Assembly (NCBI GenBank): GCA_900538465.1
Contig: UPXV01000024.1
Span: 1-45,796, forward strand
Origin: an uncultured Erysipelotrichaceae bacterium
GTDB lineage: Bacteria; Bacillota_I; Bacilli_A; Erysipelotrichales; Coprobacillaceae
Length of the DNA: 45,796 nucleotides
Direction of reading: 5' to 3'
A model generated the notes under the pieces. It made no database searches. It was not told where the DNA came from and worked only from the letters and a program-made list of their open reading frames with translations. Of this stretch, positions 7,696-16,271 are shown in pieces. Within the stretch, counting starts at the first letter, position 1. Every line of letters starts with the position of its first letter. Made by a program: the position numbers and the translations under genes.

Positions 7696-7726
7696 CATTT
7701 TCTATTTTGTAGAAGTGCTACTTTTT
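7686..7726. terminator. Bidirectional terminator between rpiR-type gene and metallophosphoesterase gene
   Basis: AAAAAAGTAGCA (7686-7697) pairs with TGCTACTTTTT (7716-7726), extended inward by a TTCTA/TAGAA helix. Both stop codons (7693-7695 plus, 7702-7704 minus) lie within it. Confidence 0.8.
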
Positions 7727-8529
7727 GCTTGAAGTGTAATAAAATAAATTTGATTTCTAGCAAAGAACTTATATGGAAATGATTCAGGACCACTAAAGCC
7801 ATTAGAAACAACTAAAGTCGAACCACTTTCTTCATAAATACCATGATTATAAGTTTTTGCGCCACTTGGTGCTAATAATGCTCCATAATAAGGAATATAG
7901 AGAGAACCACCATAACTATGTCCAGATAATTGTAAATCAATTTTCCCTTGATGAGAGATAAACGTATCTGGTTGATGAGAAACATCAATCTTAATTGTTT
8001 TACTATCAGCTTTGAGTTTACTGATATCATTGTCTTCATCATTAGCAATAAGTAAGAATTGACTTTCTTTATAATAGATTGTTCGTGTTGTATTCTCTAA
8101 GACTTCAAATCCGCCATCGTTAATAATTTGAGTAACTTCTAATGAAGATGTTTTGTCTTTTTCTCCTAGAATAGCAAATTTCCCATATTTACAATCAATA
8201 TTTTTTAATATTTGAGAAACTTCTTTAGCTTCAATTGCTGAACCATCATATAAATCACCACCAAAGATAACCATATCAAATGGATATCCATTGAGCTTGT
8301 TGACCATTTCTTTAAAACGATGTACACTTTTTTGATTTGTAAGGTTGACGTCAGATAAAAAAGCAATTTTGAATCCATTGAGTTTTGAATCTATATTTTT
8401 ATGAACATATTCATAATTAGTAAAGGTATAATCCGTTGGTGAAATTGCATAAGTATAATAACCTAGAAATAATAAACCAAAGACGATTAATATGAGTATT
8501 AATCGTCTGAGTAATCTTAATTTTTTCAT
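7702..8529 (-). CDS. Membrane-anchored metallophosphoesterase-like protein with degenerate active site
   Basis: A 275-residue protein with one N-terminal membrane segment (about residues 8-28) and a YkuE-like calcineurin fold outside. The fold is clear from GGDLYDG (near 90), SHQPD, LSGHSYGGSLYIP and VSNGFSGPESFP. Key ligands are however changed: the usual SDLH is SDVN, the usual GNHD is GEKD, and the usual GHTHGG is GHSYGG. Three metal-site histidines and the catalytic Asn-His pair are thus missing, so it may be inactive or have an altered metal site. Its ATG overlaps the RNase J stop (ATGA) and it has no strong ribosome site of its own, so it is translated behind RNase J. Substrate unknown. 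Confidence 0.75.
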   Translation of the reverse strand: MKKLRLLRRLILILIVFGLLFLGYYTYAISPTDYTFTNYEYVHKNIDSKLNGFKIAFLSDVNLTNQKSVHRFKEMVNKLNGYPFDMVIFGGDLYDGSAIEAKEVSQILKNIDCKYGKFAILGEKDKTSSLEVTQIINDGGFEVLENTTRTIYYKESQFLLIANDEDNDISKLKADSKTIKIDVSHQPDTFISHQGKIDLQLSGHSYGGSLYIPYYGALLAPSGAKTYNHGIYEESGSTLVVSNGFSGPESFPYKFFARNQIYFITLQAKSSTSTK

Positions 8530-10280
8530 ACTTTCTTATTCATAATAACAGGAATAATCATAGGATTACGTTTTGTCTTTTGATAAAAGTAAGGTGCCAA
8601 TGTATCCCTGATTGTATTTTTAATTTCACCAAATGTTGTTTTTCTTTTTAACAATTGAGAAAGTGCCTTGCTAACAAGGAATTCAGCTTCTCTAATCATA
8701 TCTTTACTATCTTGCATATAAACAAATCCACGTGACATAATAATAGGTTTGTTTAATAAACATCCTGCTCGTGAATCCATAGAAATTAATACGGAAACCA
8801 TACCATCTTCACTTAAGATTTGACGATCACGCAAAACAGCAGTCGATAATCCAGTAATATCATTACCATCAACATAAACATCATCAACATGAACACGAGG
8901 TCCTAAACGTGCTTCACCATCTCTTAAAAGAATAGAGTCACCGTTTGATAAGACAAAGGCATTTCCTTTTGTTAAACCAACTTCTTCAAATAATTTGGCA
9001 TGAATCTTTAACATACGATACTCACCATGAACAGGGAAGAAGTATTTTGGTCTTGTCAACAATAACATTAATTTTTGTTCTTCTTGAGAAGCATGCCCAG
9101 ATGTATGTAAGTTATTGATGGCTTCATTTGTTAAAACTCTTGCACCAGCACGATAAAGTTTGTTGATAACTTTGCTGACACTTCCAGCGTTTCCAGGAAT
9201 TGGATTAGAAGAGAATAAAACTGTATCACCAGGTTTAATAGAAACTTGACGATGTGTTCCATTTGCAATTCGACTCAAGGCAGCTAACGCTTCGCCTTGA
9301 CTTCCTGTACATAAGATTAAAATTTCGTTATCTGGTAAACGTTTGGCTTCTTCATTTTTAATAAAGAAACGATCAGGACATTTGATGTATCCAAGTTTAC
9401 GAGAGACTTGAATGTTATTTTCCATAGAACGTCCAAAAACTAAAATTTTACGATTGAATTTCACTGCAGCATCAATAATTTGTTGAACACGATGCACATT
9501 CGATGCGAATGTTGCAACAATTAAACGACCTTCAGTTTTTCTAAATTCTTCTTGAACACTGTAGGCAACTTGCTTTTCACTGATTGAAAAACTAGGAACT
9601 TCAGCATTTGTAGAATCACTCATTAATAATGTGACACCTGTTTCCCCTAAAAATGACATAACTTGATAATCAGCAGGATCACCAACAGGTGTTAAGTCAA
9701 ATTTAAAATCTCCTGTTTCAACAATACGTCCATTTGGTGTATTGACAACAATTCCCATAGATTCAGGAATTGAATGGTTTGTTCTAAAGAAACCAATATT
9801 GAAATGTTTTGTTTTGACTTGAGATAAATTATTAATTTGAATTAATTTTGTGGCTTGTGTTAAACGCTTTTCTTCTAATTTTCTACGAATCATTGCACAA
9901 GCAAGTGGTGATGCGTAGATAAAAGGAACGTCAACAACTTGAAGTAAAAACGGAATCCCACCAATATGATCTTCATGACCATGTGTAATGAAAAGTGCTT
10001 TGACTTTTCTTTGATTGCGTTTTAAATAAGAGTAATCAGGAATGACATAATCAATTCCTGGTAAACCATCTTCTGCGAACTTAACTCCAGCATCAATAAT
10101 GATGATTTCATCAAGATGTTCAATACAATACATGTTTTTACCAACTTCATTTAAACCACCTAAGGCAAAAACTTTTGTATCTAAAGATGATGTGTTTTCT
10201 TTTTTTATATTCGGTTTTTTAACTCTATTATAGGGTGTTCTTCTTGCTTGAGAAGAACGTCTTTGAGGCATATCTGCCAT
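8526..10280 (-). CDS. rnj: Ribonuclease J
   Basis: A 584-residue metallo-beta-lactamase/beta-CASP ribonuclease that processes and degrades mRNA and matures rRNA, with endo- and 5' exonuclease action. The zinc motif HGHEDH spans residues 100-105, preceded by GGLNEVGKNM and followed by the GDFKFD and beta-CASP segments (SDSTNAEVPSFS, ASNVHRVQQI, CTGSQGE, HTSGHAS, FFPVHGEYRM). The C-terminal domain is complete. The first 30 residues are basic and likely disordered, as in other Firmicutes. AAGGTGAAG precedes the ATG at 10280. The stop codon overlaps the start of the metallophosphoesterase-like gene by four bases. Whether a second RNase J exists elsewhere cannot be seen. Confidence 0.95.
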   Translation of the reverse strand: MADMPQRRSSQARRTPYNRVKKPNIKKENTSSLDTKVFALGGLNEVGKNMYCIEHLDEIIIIDAGVKFAEDGLPGIDYVIPDYSYLKRNQRKVKALFITHGHEDHIGGIPFLLQVVDVPFIYASPLACAMIRRKLEEKRLTQATKLIQINNLSQVKTKHFNIGFFRTNHSIPESMGIVVNTPNGRIVETGDFKFDLTPVGDPADYQVMSFLGETGVTLLMSDSTNAEVPSFSISEKQVAYSVQEEFRKTEGRLIVATFASNVHRVQQIIDAAVKFNRKILVFGRSMENNIQVSRKLGYIKCPDRFFIKNEEAKRLPDNEILILCTGSQGEALAALSRIANGTHRQVSIKPGDTVLFSSNPIPGNAGSVSKVINKLYRAGARVLTNEAINNLHTSGHASQEEQKLMLLLTRPKYFFPVHGEYRMLKIHAKLFEEVGLTKGNAFVLSNGDSILLRDGEARLGPRVHVDDVYVDGNDITGLSTAVLRDRQILSEDGMVSVLISMDSRAGCLLNKPIIMSRGFVYMQDSKDMIREAEFLVSKALSQLLKRKTTFGEIKNTIRDTLAPYFYQKTKRNPMIIPVIMNKKV

Positions 10281-10346
10281 TGATACTTCACCTTTCTTTC
10301 TTTATTTTATAGTATTCCCATTTGCCTTCATTTTATAGCTAAAATG

Positions 10347-10371
10347 AATGAGAATGGAGGCCATTCTCATT
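10347..10371. terminator. Hairpin between degV and rnj, possible terminator
   Basis: Perfect 11-bp inverted repeat, AATGAGAATGG with CCATTCTCATT, around a 3-base centre, seven bases after the degV stop. No long T-run follows on the minus strand, so termination may be partial. A second small repeat, CATTTTA/TAAAATG (10329-10346), lies just downstream. Confidence 0.5.
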
Positions 10372-10377
10372 TACATA

Positions 10378-11250
10378 CTAAATAATTTTTTTGCATGCTG
10401 CTACAGCGAGCGAATGTGGCCCAATATGACAAGCAACGCTTAAAGAAAGAGGATCACAGATAACTTCATGATTTGGGAAGACTTCTTCCACTTGTTTTTT
10501 GAGCTCTAAAGCTTGTTCTTTATCATAAGTATAAGCAATCATGATACGAGCATTACGCATATCATCATTTTCTGGATCAATTCTTTCACGTATATCTTTC
10601 AAAGTAGCGTCAATCATAATTTTGTTGGCTTTTGCCATGGTACGTGTTTTTTGGAAAGAATCTAATTTTTCACCTTGAATTGTTAAAATTGGTTTAATCT
10701 TTAACAAACCACCTAAAGCGGCAGCGGCAGGAGTTATTCTTCCACCTTTTTTTAAATATTCTAATGTATTGACTGTAATATAAATTGTTGCATTTAATTT
10801 GTTTGCCATAAGGATGTCATGAATTTCTTTAGCACTTTTTCCTTGTTTTGACATTTCAAGTGCATCATAAACATCCCATTTTTGAGTAACAGAAATACGT
10901 TGTGAATCAACAACATAAACTTTTCCTTGATATTCATCCTCTTGGGCTAACATTAATGCTGTTTGACATGAACCACTTAATCCACTTGACATTGGAATGT
11001 GAACAATTTCATCATATTCTTTTAATATATTATCAAAAAAACGAGTCACTTCACCTGCGGCTGGTTGAGAAGTAAAAACTTCTGCGCCCGACATTAATTT
11101 ATCATAAAACTCTTCTTGAGTAAGATTAATATCTTCTTCATATTCTTGACCATTGATAGTAAAGGGCATTGGCAAAACAAAGATTCCTAATTCTTTGGCT
11201 TCAGTTTGGGTAATTCCACTATTACTATCAGTCATTATAGCGACTTTCAT
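10378..11250 (-). CDS. DegV family fatty-acid-binding protein
   Basis: A 290-residue cytosolic protein of the DegV family, which binds a fatty acid and in several Firmicutes (FakB) presents it to the kinase FakA. Typical landmarks are IMTDSNSGI at the N-terminus, FTSQPAAGE near 80, HIPMSSGLSGS near 105, the VVDSQ strand, and the LEYLKKGGRI helix with the GGLLKIKPIL segment that follows. GGAGG precedes the ATG. It stands alone with its own promoter upstream and a hairpin downstream. No fakA neighbour is present, as is common for FakB paralogues. Ligand specificity cannot be told. Confidence 0.9.
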   Translation of the reverse strand: MKVAIMTDSNSGITQTEAKELGIFVLPMPFTINGQEYEEDINLTQEEFYDKLMSGAEVFTSQPAAGEVTRFFDNILKEYDEIVHIPMSSGLSGSCQTALMLAQEDEYQGKVYVVDSQRISVTQKWDVYDALEMSKQGKSAKEIHDILMANKLNATIYITVNTLEYLKKGGRITPAAAALGGLLKIKPILTIQGEKLDSFQKTRTMAKANKIMIDATLKDIRERIDPENDDMRNARIMIAYTYDKEQALELKKQVEEVFPNHEVICDPLSLSVACHIGPHSLAVAACKKII

Positions 11251-11291
11251 GAGATTCCTCCTTTATATTTTGTATGTAATTTGACATTACT

Positions 11292-11319
11292 ATTTTATCT
11301 TATTTATAAAATATTGCAA
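11292..11319 (-). promoter_or_regulatory. Candidate promoter of degV
   Basis: On the minus strand TTGCAA (11314-11319) and TAAAAT (11292-11297) are 16 bases apart. Confidence 0.45.
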
Positions 11320-11338
11320 CCTTTTTATAATGTGAGTG

Positions 11339-11367
11339 TTGGAATAATCAAAGAAGTCCTATATAAT
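11339..11367 (+). promoter_or_regulatory. Candidate promoter of mscS
   Basis: TTGGAA (11339-11344) and a perfect TATAAT (11362-11367) are 17 bases apart, just ahead of the ribosome site AGAGGTG. Confidence 0.55.
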
Positions 11368-11393
11368 AAGGAAAAAAGAGGTGTAAATGAACG

Positions 11394-12218
11394 ATGAATG
11401 GAAATTTTTTTGAAAAAATGATTGATAAATATTCAAATGTTGCTGGTAATATTATTGATGCAATTCTGGTTTTTATTCTTGGCTGGTATGGAGTTAAGTT
11501 ATTATTGCATTTTTTAGTTAAGATGATGAAGAAATCACAAGTTGATCCAATAGTTATTAATTTTGTGAAATCAATTGTTGGAATTGGATTGAAAATTATT
11601 GTAGTGATTACGGTTATTGGTCAATTGGGAGTACCGGTAACTTCTTTTGTGGCTGTTTTAACAACTGCGGGAGCTGCTATTGTTTTAGGTTTGCAGGATT
11701 CTATGAAAGGTGTTGTTTCTGGAATTGTCATTTTATTTGCAAAACCTTTTGTCAAAGGAGATATTATTGAAGTTAATCATTATATTGGTAAAATCCAAGA
11801 AATTCAATTGTTATATACAATACTTATGACATTTGATAATAAAATGGTTGTTATTCCTAATAATGAGTTAGCATCTTCAACATTTGTTAATTATTCTCAC
11901 GAAGATATGCGAAGAGTTGATATGACATTAGATGTTCATTATAAGAGTGATATCGAATTAGCTAAGAAAGTGATTATGCAAGTACTTGATCAACATCCTT
12001 ATGCATTAAAAGAACCATTGCCTTATGTGAGAGTCAGTGAATATAAAGAAAGTTCTATAGCGATAAGTCTGCGTGTTTGGACAAAAACAGACAACTATTA
12101 TGATTTAAAAGATGATTTAACTGAACAAATCAAACAAGCGTTTGATCAAAATCATATTCAAATCCCTTATGCACAACTAGATGTTCATTTCTATGAGCAA
12201 AGTGAAAAGAAAATGTAG
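11394..12218 (+). CDS. mscS: Small-conductance mechanosensitive channel, MscS family
   Basis: A 274-residue channel that opens on membrane tension to release solutes in hypo-osmotic shock. Three membrane segments are seen (about 18-42, 55-80 and 85-115). The third has the glycine/alanine-rich pore helix around TTAGAAIVLGLQDSMKGVVSG, followed by the beta domain (FVKGDIIEV, VVIPNNEL) and an alpha-beta C-terminus. The length equals the short Escherichia coli type. AGAGGTG lies nine bases before the ATG at 11394; two further ATGs close by are in other frames. It is a single-gene unit between degV (opposite strand) and the opp operon. Confidence 0.92.
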   Translation: MNGNFFEKMIDKYSNVAGNIIDAILVFILGWYGVKLLLHFLVKMMKKSQVDPIVINFVKSIVGIGLKIIVVITVIGQLGVPVTSFVAVLTTAGAAIVLGLQDSMKGVVSGIVILFAKPFVKGDIIEVNHYIGKIQEIQLLYTILMTFDNKMVVIPNNELASSTFVNYSHEDMRRVDMTLDVHYKSDIELAKKVIMQVLDQHPYALKEPLPYVRVSEYKESSIAISLRVWTKTDNYYDLKDDLTEQIKQAFDQNHIQIPYAQLDVHFYEQSEKKM

Positions 12219-12447
12219 ATTGTTTTTATTTTCATACAATTTTATTCTTGTATACAAAGCAAATCTTTGATGGGTGTATTTTATAAAAAAAACAAATAAT
12301 GAATAAAAAATTACTTAAAAAAGATAAAATTTAAAAAAAGAGTGGAAATCTTATAAACGTTATGCTAGAATGTTAAAAAAGTATAGTTGATATAGTTCAA
12401 ATCATATAAATTGTACTTTTGTATAAACACGGGAGGAAAGAATAGTT
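12219..12447. other. Intergenic region upstream of the first opp operon
   Basis: 229 bases, very AT-rich, no gene. It holds a 10-bp perfect palindrome TTGTATACAA (12248-12257), the probable opp promoter at 12343-12371, and the ribosome site GGGAGGAAAG at the 3' end. No clear terminator for mscS is seen. Confidence 0.6.
12343..12371 (+). promoter_or_regulatory. Candidate promoter of the first opp operon
   Basis: TGGAAA (12343-12348), 17 bases, then TAGAAT (12366-12371) with an upstream TG one base away (extended -10). Confidence 0.45.
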
Positions 12448-14211
12448 ATGAAAAAAAATTGGTTAAAATCAATTACTGCTTCAGGACTATGTTTAGCAAT
12501 GCTTGCTGGCTGTGGAGGCGGAGGGGCTTCTTCAGGATCAGTAAGTGTAAACTTAGCTTCTGAACCACCTGAAATGTTATCATTCTTAAATACTGATAGT
12601 ACTTCAGGAAACGTATTAAGACATGTTATGGAAGGATTAGTGACTCTTGATGAGAACAACAAAGCTATTCCAGGTGTCGCAAAAGAAGTTCCTACTAAAG
12701 AAAATGGTGGAATTTCAGAAGATGGAAAAACTGTTACATTTAAATTAAACCCAGAAGCAAAATGGTCTGACGGTACTCAAGTAACTGCTAAAGACTTTGA
12801 ATTTGCATGGGATCAATTATTCTCACCAACTAATGGTGCTGGATATGCTTCAACATGGTCACCATTAATTGTTGGAGCTACTGATTATTTAAATGTTGCT
12901 GCAACTTTACAACAAGAATTTGTAGATGCTAAAAAAGCTAAAAAAGAAACAGATAAAGATGGAAATACAAAAGTTGTAATTAATAAAGATGCACAAGCTG
13001 AATATGATAAAATTCTTAAAGATCGTACAGCTAAAGCATTAGAAGGTAAAGGATGGAAAGCAGTTGATGATACAACTTTCACTGTTCAATTAACTGGACC
13101 TTATGTTTATTTCGTAAACTTAATGGCTTTCTATAACTTTGCACCATTACAACAAAAAGCTTATGAAAACGGTGGCGGATTAGAAAAATACGCAAACGAT
13201 ATGGAAGGTTTCCTTGGAAATGGACCATTCAAATTTAAAGAATGGAAACATGATGATAAAATCGTGTTAGAAAAAAATGAAAATTATTGGAATAAAGATG
13301 CTATCAAATTAAATGAAATTACATTTAGAATGATTAGTGATACTAACACTATGTTAAACGAATTTGAAAACGGAACAATTGATATGATTGGTTTAACTGG
13401 TGAACAAGCAAATAACTTAAAGAAAGACGGTAAAAATGTCTTAAATTATGCTGATGGTTCTGTTTGGTATTTTGAATTCAATCATAAATCAAAAGGATTA
13501 AATAATGCAAAAGTTCGTAAAGCATTATCTTTAGCTTATGATGGAGATGCTTATATCAAAACAGTTAAAGGTGACCAATCTACTCTTGCAACTGCATTTA
13601 CTGCACCAACAGTAGATAATGGTGATTTTAATAAATCTTTAGGAAATTTATATCAACGTCCAACTAGTGAAAAAGATTATGCAGATCTTAAAAATTTATT
13701 AGCTGAAGGATTAAAAGAAGAAGGATTATCAATTGATAACTTCACTGTTACTATCTTAGGAGATACTGGTGATGATGCATTAAAACAATATGCATTCTTC
13801 CAAGAACAATGGCAAAAACATCTTGGAATTAAAGTTAAAATCAACCAAGTTGAATTTAAAACAAGAATTGCAAATATGCAAAGTGGAAACTTTGATATCG
13901 TATTTGCTGGATGGTCAGCTGACTATGATGATCCAATGAGTTATTTGGATTTATGGTTAACTGGTGGTGGTAATAACCATGGTCATTATTCAAATCCACA
14001 ATACGATCAACTTATTGCAAAAGCATTAGTAAGTGGTGATGCTAATGAACGTAAAGAATTATTTGCAAAAGCAGAAAAAATTATTGCTGAAGATTACCCA
14101 ATCGGTATTATCTATAACAGAGTTAGATCTTATATTTGCTCTGATAAATTAACAGGTGTTGTTAGAAATGCCTTCTCAGATCTTGATTTGAGATTCGCAG
14201 AAGCAAAATAA
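12448..14211 (+). CDS. oppA: Oligopeptide ABC transporter, substrate-binding lipoprotein (system 1)
   Basis: A 587-residue family 5 solute-binding protein that catches peptides outside the cell and hands them to the OppBC channel. The N-terminus is a lipoprotein signal with lipobox LAGC (C22) after a basic start and hydrophobic core. Family landmarks include GLVTLDENN, the DGTQVTAKDFEFAWD segment, FLGNGPFKFKEW and KVRKALSLAYD. A lysine-rich insert at about residues 150-200 is longer than in the second OppA of this window. GGGAGG precedes the ATG. It is the first gene of an oppABCDF operon; a strong hairpin separates it from oppB, which probably keeps oppA transcript in excess. Confidence 0.93.
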   Translation: MKKNWLKSITASGLCLAMLAGCGGGGASSGSVSVNLASEPPEMLSFLNTDSTSGNVLRHVMEGLVTLDENNKAIPGVAKEVPTKENGGISEDGKTVTFKLNPEAKWSDGTQVTAKDFEFAWDQLFSPTNGAGYASTWSPLIVGATDYLNVAATLQQEFVDAKKAKKETDKDGNTKVVINKDAQAEYDKILKDRTAKALEGKGWKAVDDTTFTVQLTGPYVYFVNLMAFYNFAPLQQKAYENGGGLEKYANDMEGFLGNGPFKFKEWKHDDKIVLEKNENYWNKDAIKLNEITFRMISDTNTMLNEFENGTIDMIGLTGEQANNLKKDGKNVLNYADGSVWYFEFNHKSKGLNNAKVRKALSLAYDGDAYIKTVKGDQSTLATAFTAPTVDNGDFNKSLGNLYQRPTSEKDYADLKNLLAEGLKEEGLSIDNFTVTILGDTGDDALKQYAFFQEQWQKHLGIKVKINQVEFKTRIANMQSGNFDIVFAGWSADYDDPMSYLDLWLTGGGNNHGHYSNPQYDQLIAKALVSGDANERKELFAKAEKIIAEDYPIGIIYNRVRSYICSDKLTGVVRNAFSDLDLRFAEAK

Positions 14212-14241
14212 TTTAAGGTATGTATCCATCTTAATGAATAT

Positions 14242-14276
14242 GCATGGGACTAGAAAAGATTCGGATAGTCCCATGC
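14242..14276 (+). terminator. Intercistronic hairpin between oppA and oppB (partial terminator or mRNA stabiliser)
   Basis: Perfect 11-bp stem, GCATGGGACTA with TAGTCCCATGC, around a 13-base loop, followed by a broken T-rich stretch. It lies 31 bases after oppA and inside the transcript. Confidence 0.65.
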
Positions 14277-14318
14277 TATTCTTTGCTTTTTATAAAAATT
14301 TTAAAGGATGTGAAGAAA

Positions 14319-15281
14319 ATGAGTAAAAAGAAACAAATGGCTAAGTATATCTTAAAACGTGTATTGTATTCGTTTATCACTATTTTAGTCCTTATTGTTA
14401 TAACGTTTCTTTTGATGCACGCGATTCCTGGTGACCCTATTTCGGGTGATAAAGCAGTGAGTCCAGCGGTTAAAGCAGCATTGGAAGCAAAATATGGATT
14501 GGATAAACCATTACTTGAACAACTTTTTATTTATGTTGGAAATGCACTTCGTGGAGATTTTGGTGCATCAATTAAATATGGTAGAGATGTGACTGCAATT
14601 TTAGGTGCGGCTTTCCCTTATTCATGTGAATTAGGTATTCGTGCTATGATTCTTGCTGTTTTTGGTGGTATTGCAATTGGATCTTTATCAGCAGTACGTC
14701 GTGGATCAAAAGTAGATACATTTGGAATGGGACTTGCTGTTTTTGGTGTATCAGTTCCTAACTTTATTGTCGCAGCGTTATTGCAATATTTTGTGGCTTT
14801 GCAATTTAATAAATTAACCGGTAGCGTTATTTTCCCAATTACTGGTTGGGAAGGTGAAATGGCAAAAATATTGCCTTCAATAGCGTTATGTTTGAGTCCA
14901 CTTGCATCAATTTCACGTTTGATGAGAACAAGTATGTTGGATGTGTTGAGTTCAGATTACATTAAAACTGCTAAGGCTAAAGGTTTATCTGAAAAAATGA
15001 TTATTTGGCGTCACGCTTTAAGAAATGCATGTATGCCAGTATTGACAGTTCTTGGACCAACAATTGCTGCTGTTTTAACAGGATCATTTGTTGTTGAACA
15101 AGTCTTCTCAATTCCTGGTATGGGTAGATATTTTGTAATGTCTATTAAAGAACAAGATTATACAATGATCGCAGGAACAACTATTTTCTTTGGTATTTTC
15201 TTGATTGTTGCTATTTTAATTGTTGATATTTTATATGGTGTTGTTGACCCTCGTGTCAATGTTGCTACGAAAAAGGAGTAA
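14319..15281 (+). CDS. oppB: Oligopeptide ABC transporter permease OppB (system 1)
   Basis: A 320-residue inner-membrane permease with six membrane helices, the first at about residues 12-33. The EAA loop that docks the ATPases is seen as DYIKTAKAKGLSEKMIIWRH. The N-terminal ILKRVLYSFITILVL and the C-terminal DILYGVVDPRV are typical of OppB/DppB. The frame is open from 14244, inside the upstream hairpin, but the ATG at 14319 has AAAGGATG before it and gives the normal N-terminus. It pairs with OppC to form the channel. Six bases separate it from oppC. Confidence 0.93.
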   Translation: MSKKKQMAKYILKRVLYSFITILVLIVITFLLMHAIPGDPISGDKAVSPAVKAALEAKYGLDKPLLEQLFIYVGNALRGDFGASIKYGRDVTAILGAAFPYSCELGIRAMILAVFGGIAIGSLSAVRRGSKVDTFGMGLAVFGVSVPNFIVAALLQYFVALQFNKLTGSVIFPITGWEGEMAKILPSIALCLSPLASISRLMRTSMLDVLSSDYIKTAKAKGLSEKMIIWRHALRNACMPVLTVLGPTIAAVLTGSFVVEQVFSIPGMGRYFVMSIKEQDYTMIAGTTIFFGIFLIVAILIVDILYGVVDPRVNVATKKE

Positions 15282-15287
15282 TGAAGT

Positions 15288-16265
15288 ATGGCAGAAAAAT
15301 TAAATACAGATATTGAGACAACTTTTACTCCAGATGTAAACATTGATTCATCTGAATTTGAGTGGGTTGGTCAAGATTTGAGAAAAAGTGAAGATATTGG
15401 GAGACCAAGTATTAGCTTTTGGAAAGATGCTTTTGGTCGTTTAAAACGTGATAAAAGTGCTCTTGTTTTTTTAGGAATTTTAGCATTTATATTTATTTGT
15501 GCAATTATTATTCCTATTTTAAGTCCTTATACTGAAGGGGGACAACATTTAGAACATGTTAATGCTGGACCTTTGTTTAACAATGGGACATGTTTCCATA
15601 TTTTTGGAACTGATGACCTTGGTCGTGATTTGTTTGTACGTATTTGGTACGGTGCAAGAGTGTCATTAACAATTGCTTTTGCTTCAGTTTTAATTAACTG
15701 TTTAATTGGTGTTGTTTATGGTGGTATTGCAGGATATTTTGGTGGTTTTATTGATGATATTATGATGCGTATTGTTGAAATCGTTAATGGAATCCCTTAT
15801 TTATTAGTTGTTATTTTATTAATGACTGTTATGCAACCTGGAATGATGACGTTAATTATTGCCATGGTTTCAGTTGGATGGGTTGGTATGGCAAGACTTG
15901 TTCGTGGTGAAGTTATGCGTTTAAAAGAACAAGAATTTGTTATTGCAGCTCAATCTATGGGAGCTTCTGCAACAAGAATTATTGTAAAACATTTGTTCCC
16001 AAATATTTTGTCAATTATTATTGTTAATCTTACATTAGCAATTCCAAGTGCAATTTTCACAGAAGCATTCTTATCATTTATTGGTTTAGGTATTCCTGTA
16101 CCTGGTGCTTCTTGGGGAACATTGGCACAAGCTGGTATTACTAACTTTAGATATTATCCTTATCAATTGTTATTCCCAGCATTCTTCATTAGTATTACAA
16201 TGTTAAGCTTTAACTTATTAGGTGATAAGTTGAGAGACGCATTTGATCCAAAATTAAGGAGGTAA
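15288..16265 (+). CDS. oppC: Oligopeptide ABC transporter permease OppC (system 1)
   Basis: A 325-residue permease. The first 60 or so residues are hydrophilic and cytosolic, as usual for OppC, followed by a membrane helix at about 60-82. The periplasmic-side motif FGTDDLGRDLFVRIWYGAR is the family hallmark, and the EAA loop reads EFVIAAQSMGASATRIIVKH. The C-terminus DKLRDAFDPKLRR is typical. AAAGGAG precedes the ATG at 15288 and overlaps the end of oppB; oppD follows after six bases. Confidence 0.93.
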   Translation: MAEKLNTDIETTFTPDVNIDSSEFEWVGQDLRKSEDIGRPSISFWKDAFGRLKRDKSALVFLGILAFIFICAIIIPILSPYTEGGQHLEHVNAGPLFNNGTCFHIFGTDDLGRDLFVRIWYGARVSLTIAFASVLINCLIGVVYGGIAGYFGGFIDDIMMRIVEIVNGIPYLLVVILLMTVMQPGMMTLIIAMVSVGWVGMARLVRGEVMRLKEQEFVIAAQSMGASATRIIVKHLFPNILSIIIVNLTLAIPSAIFTEAFLSFIGLGIPVPGASWGTLAQAGITNFRYYPYQLLFPAFFISITMLSFNLLGDKLRDAFDPKLRR

Positions 16266-16271
16266 GAGATA

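Noticed and set aside
11206..11397. Plus-strand open frame of 63 codons spanning the degV start and the mscS leader
   Set aside because: It covers two promoters and the mscS ribosome site and shows no protein family; a chance frame.
12402..12662. Minus-strand open frame of 86 codons over the start of oppA of system 1
   Set aside because: Antisense to the signal peptide region and operon leader; no coding signs.
14244..14318. Longer N-terminus for oppB of system 1
   Set aside because: The extra 25 residues would be coded from within the intercistronic hairpin, there is no ribosome site, and OppB proteins normally begin just before the first membrane helix.
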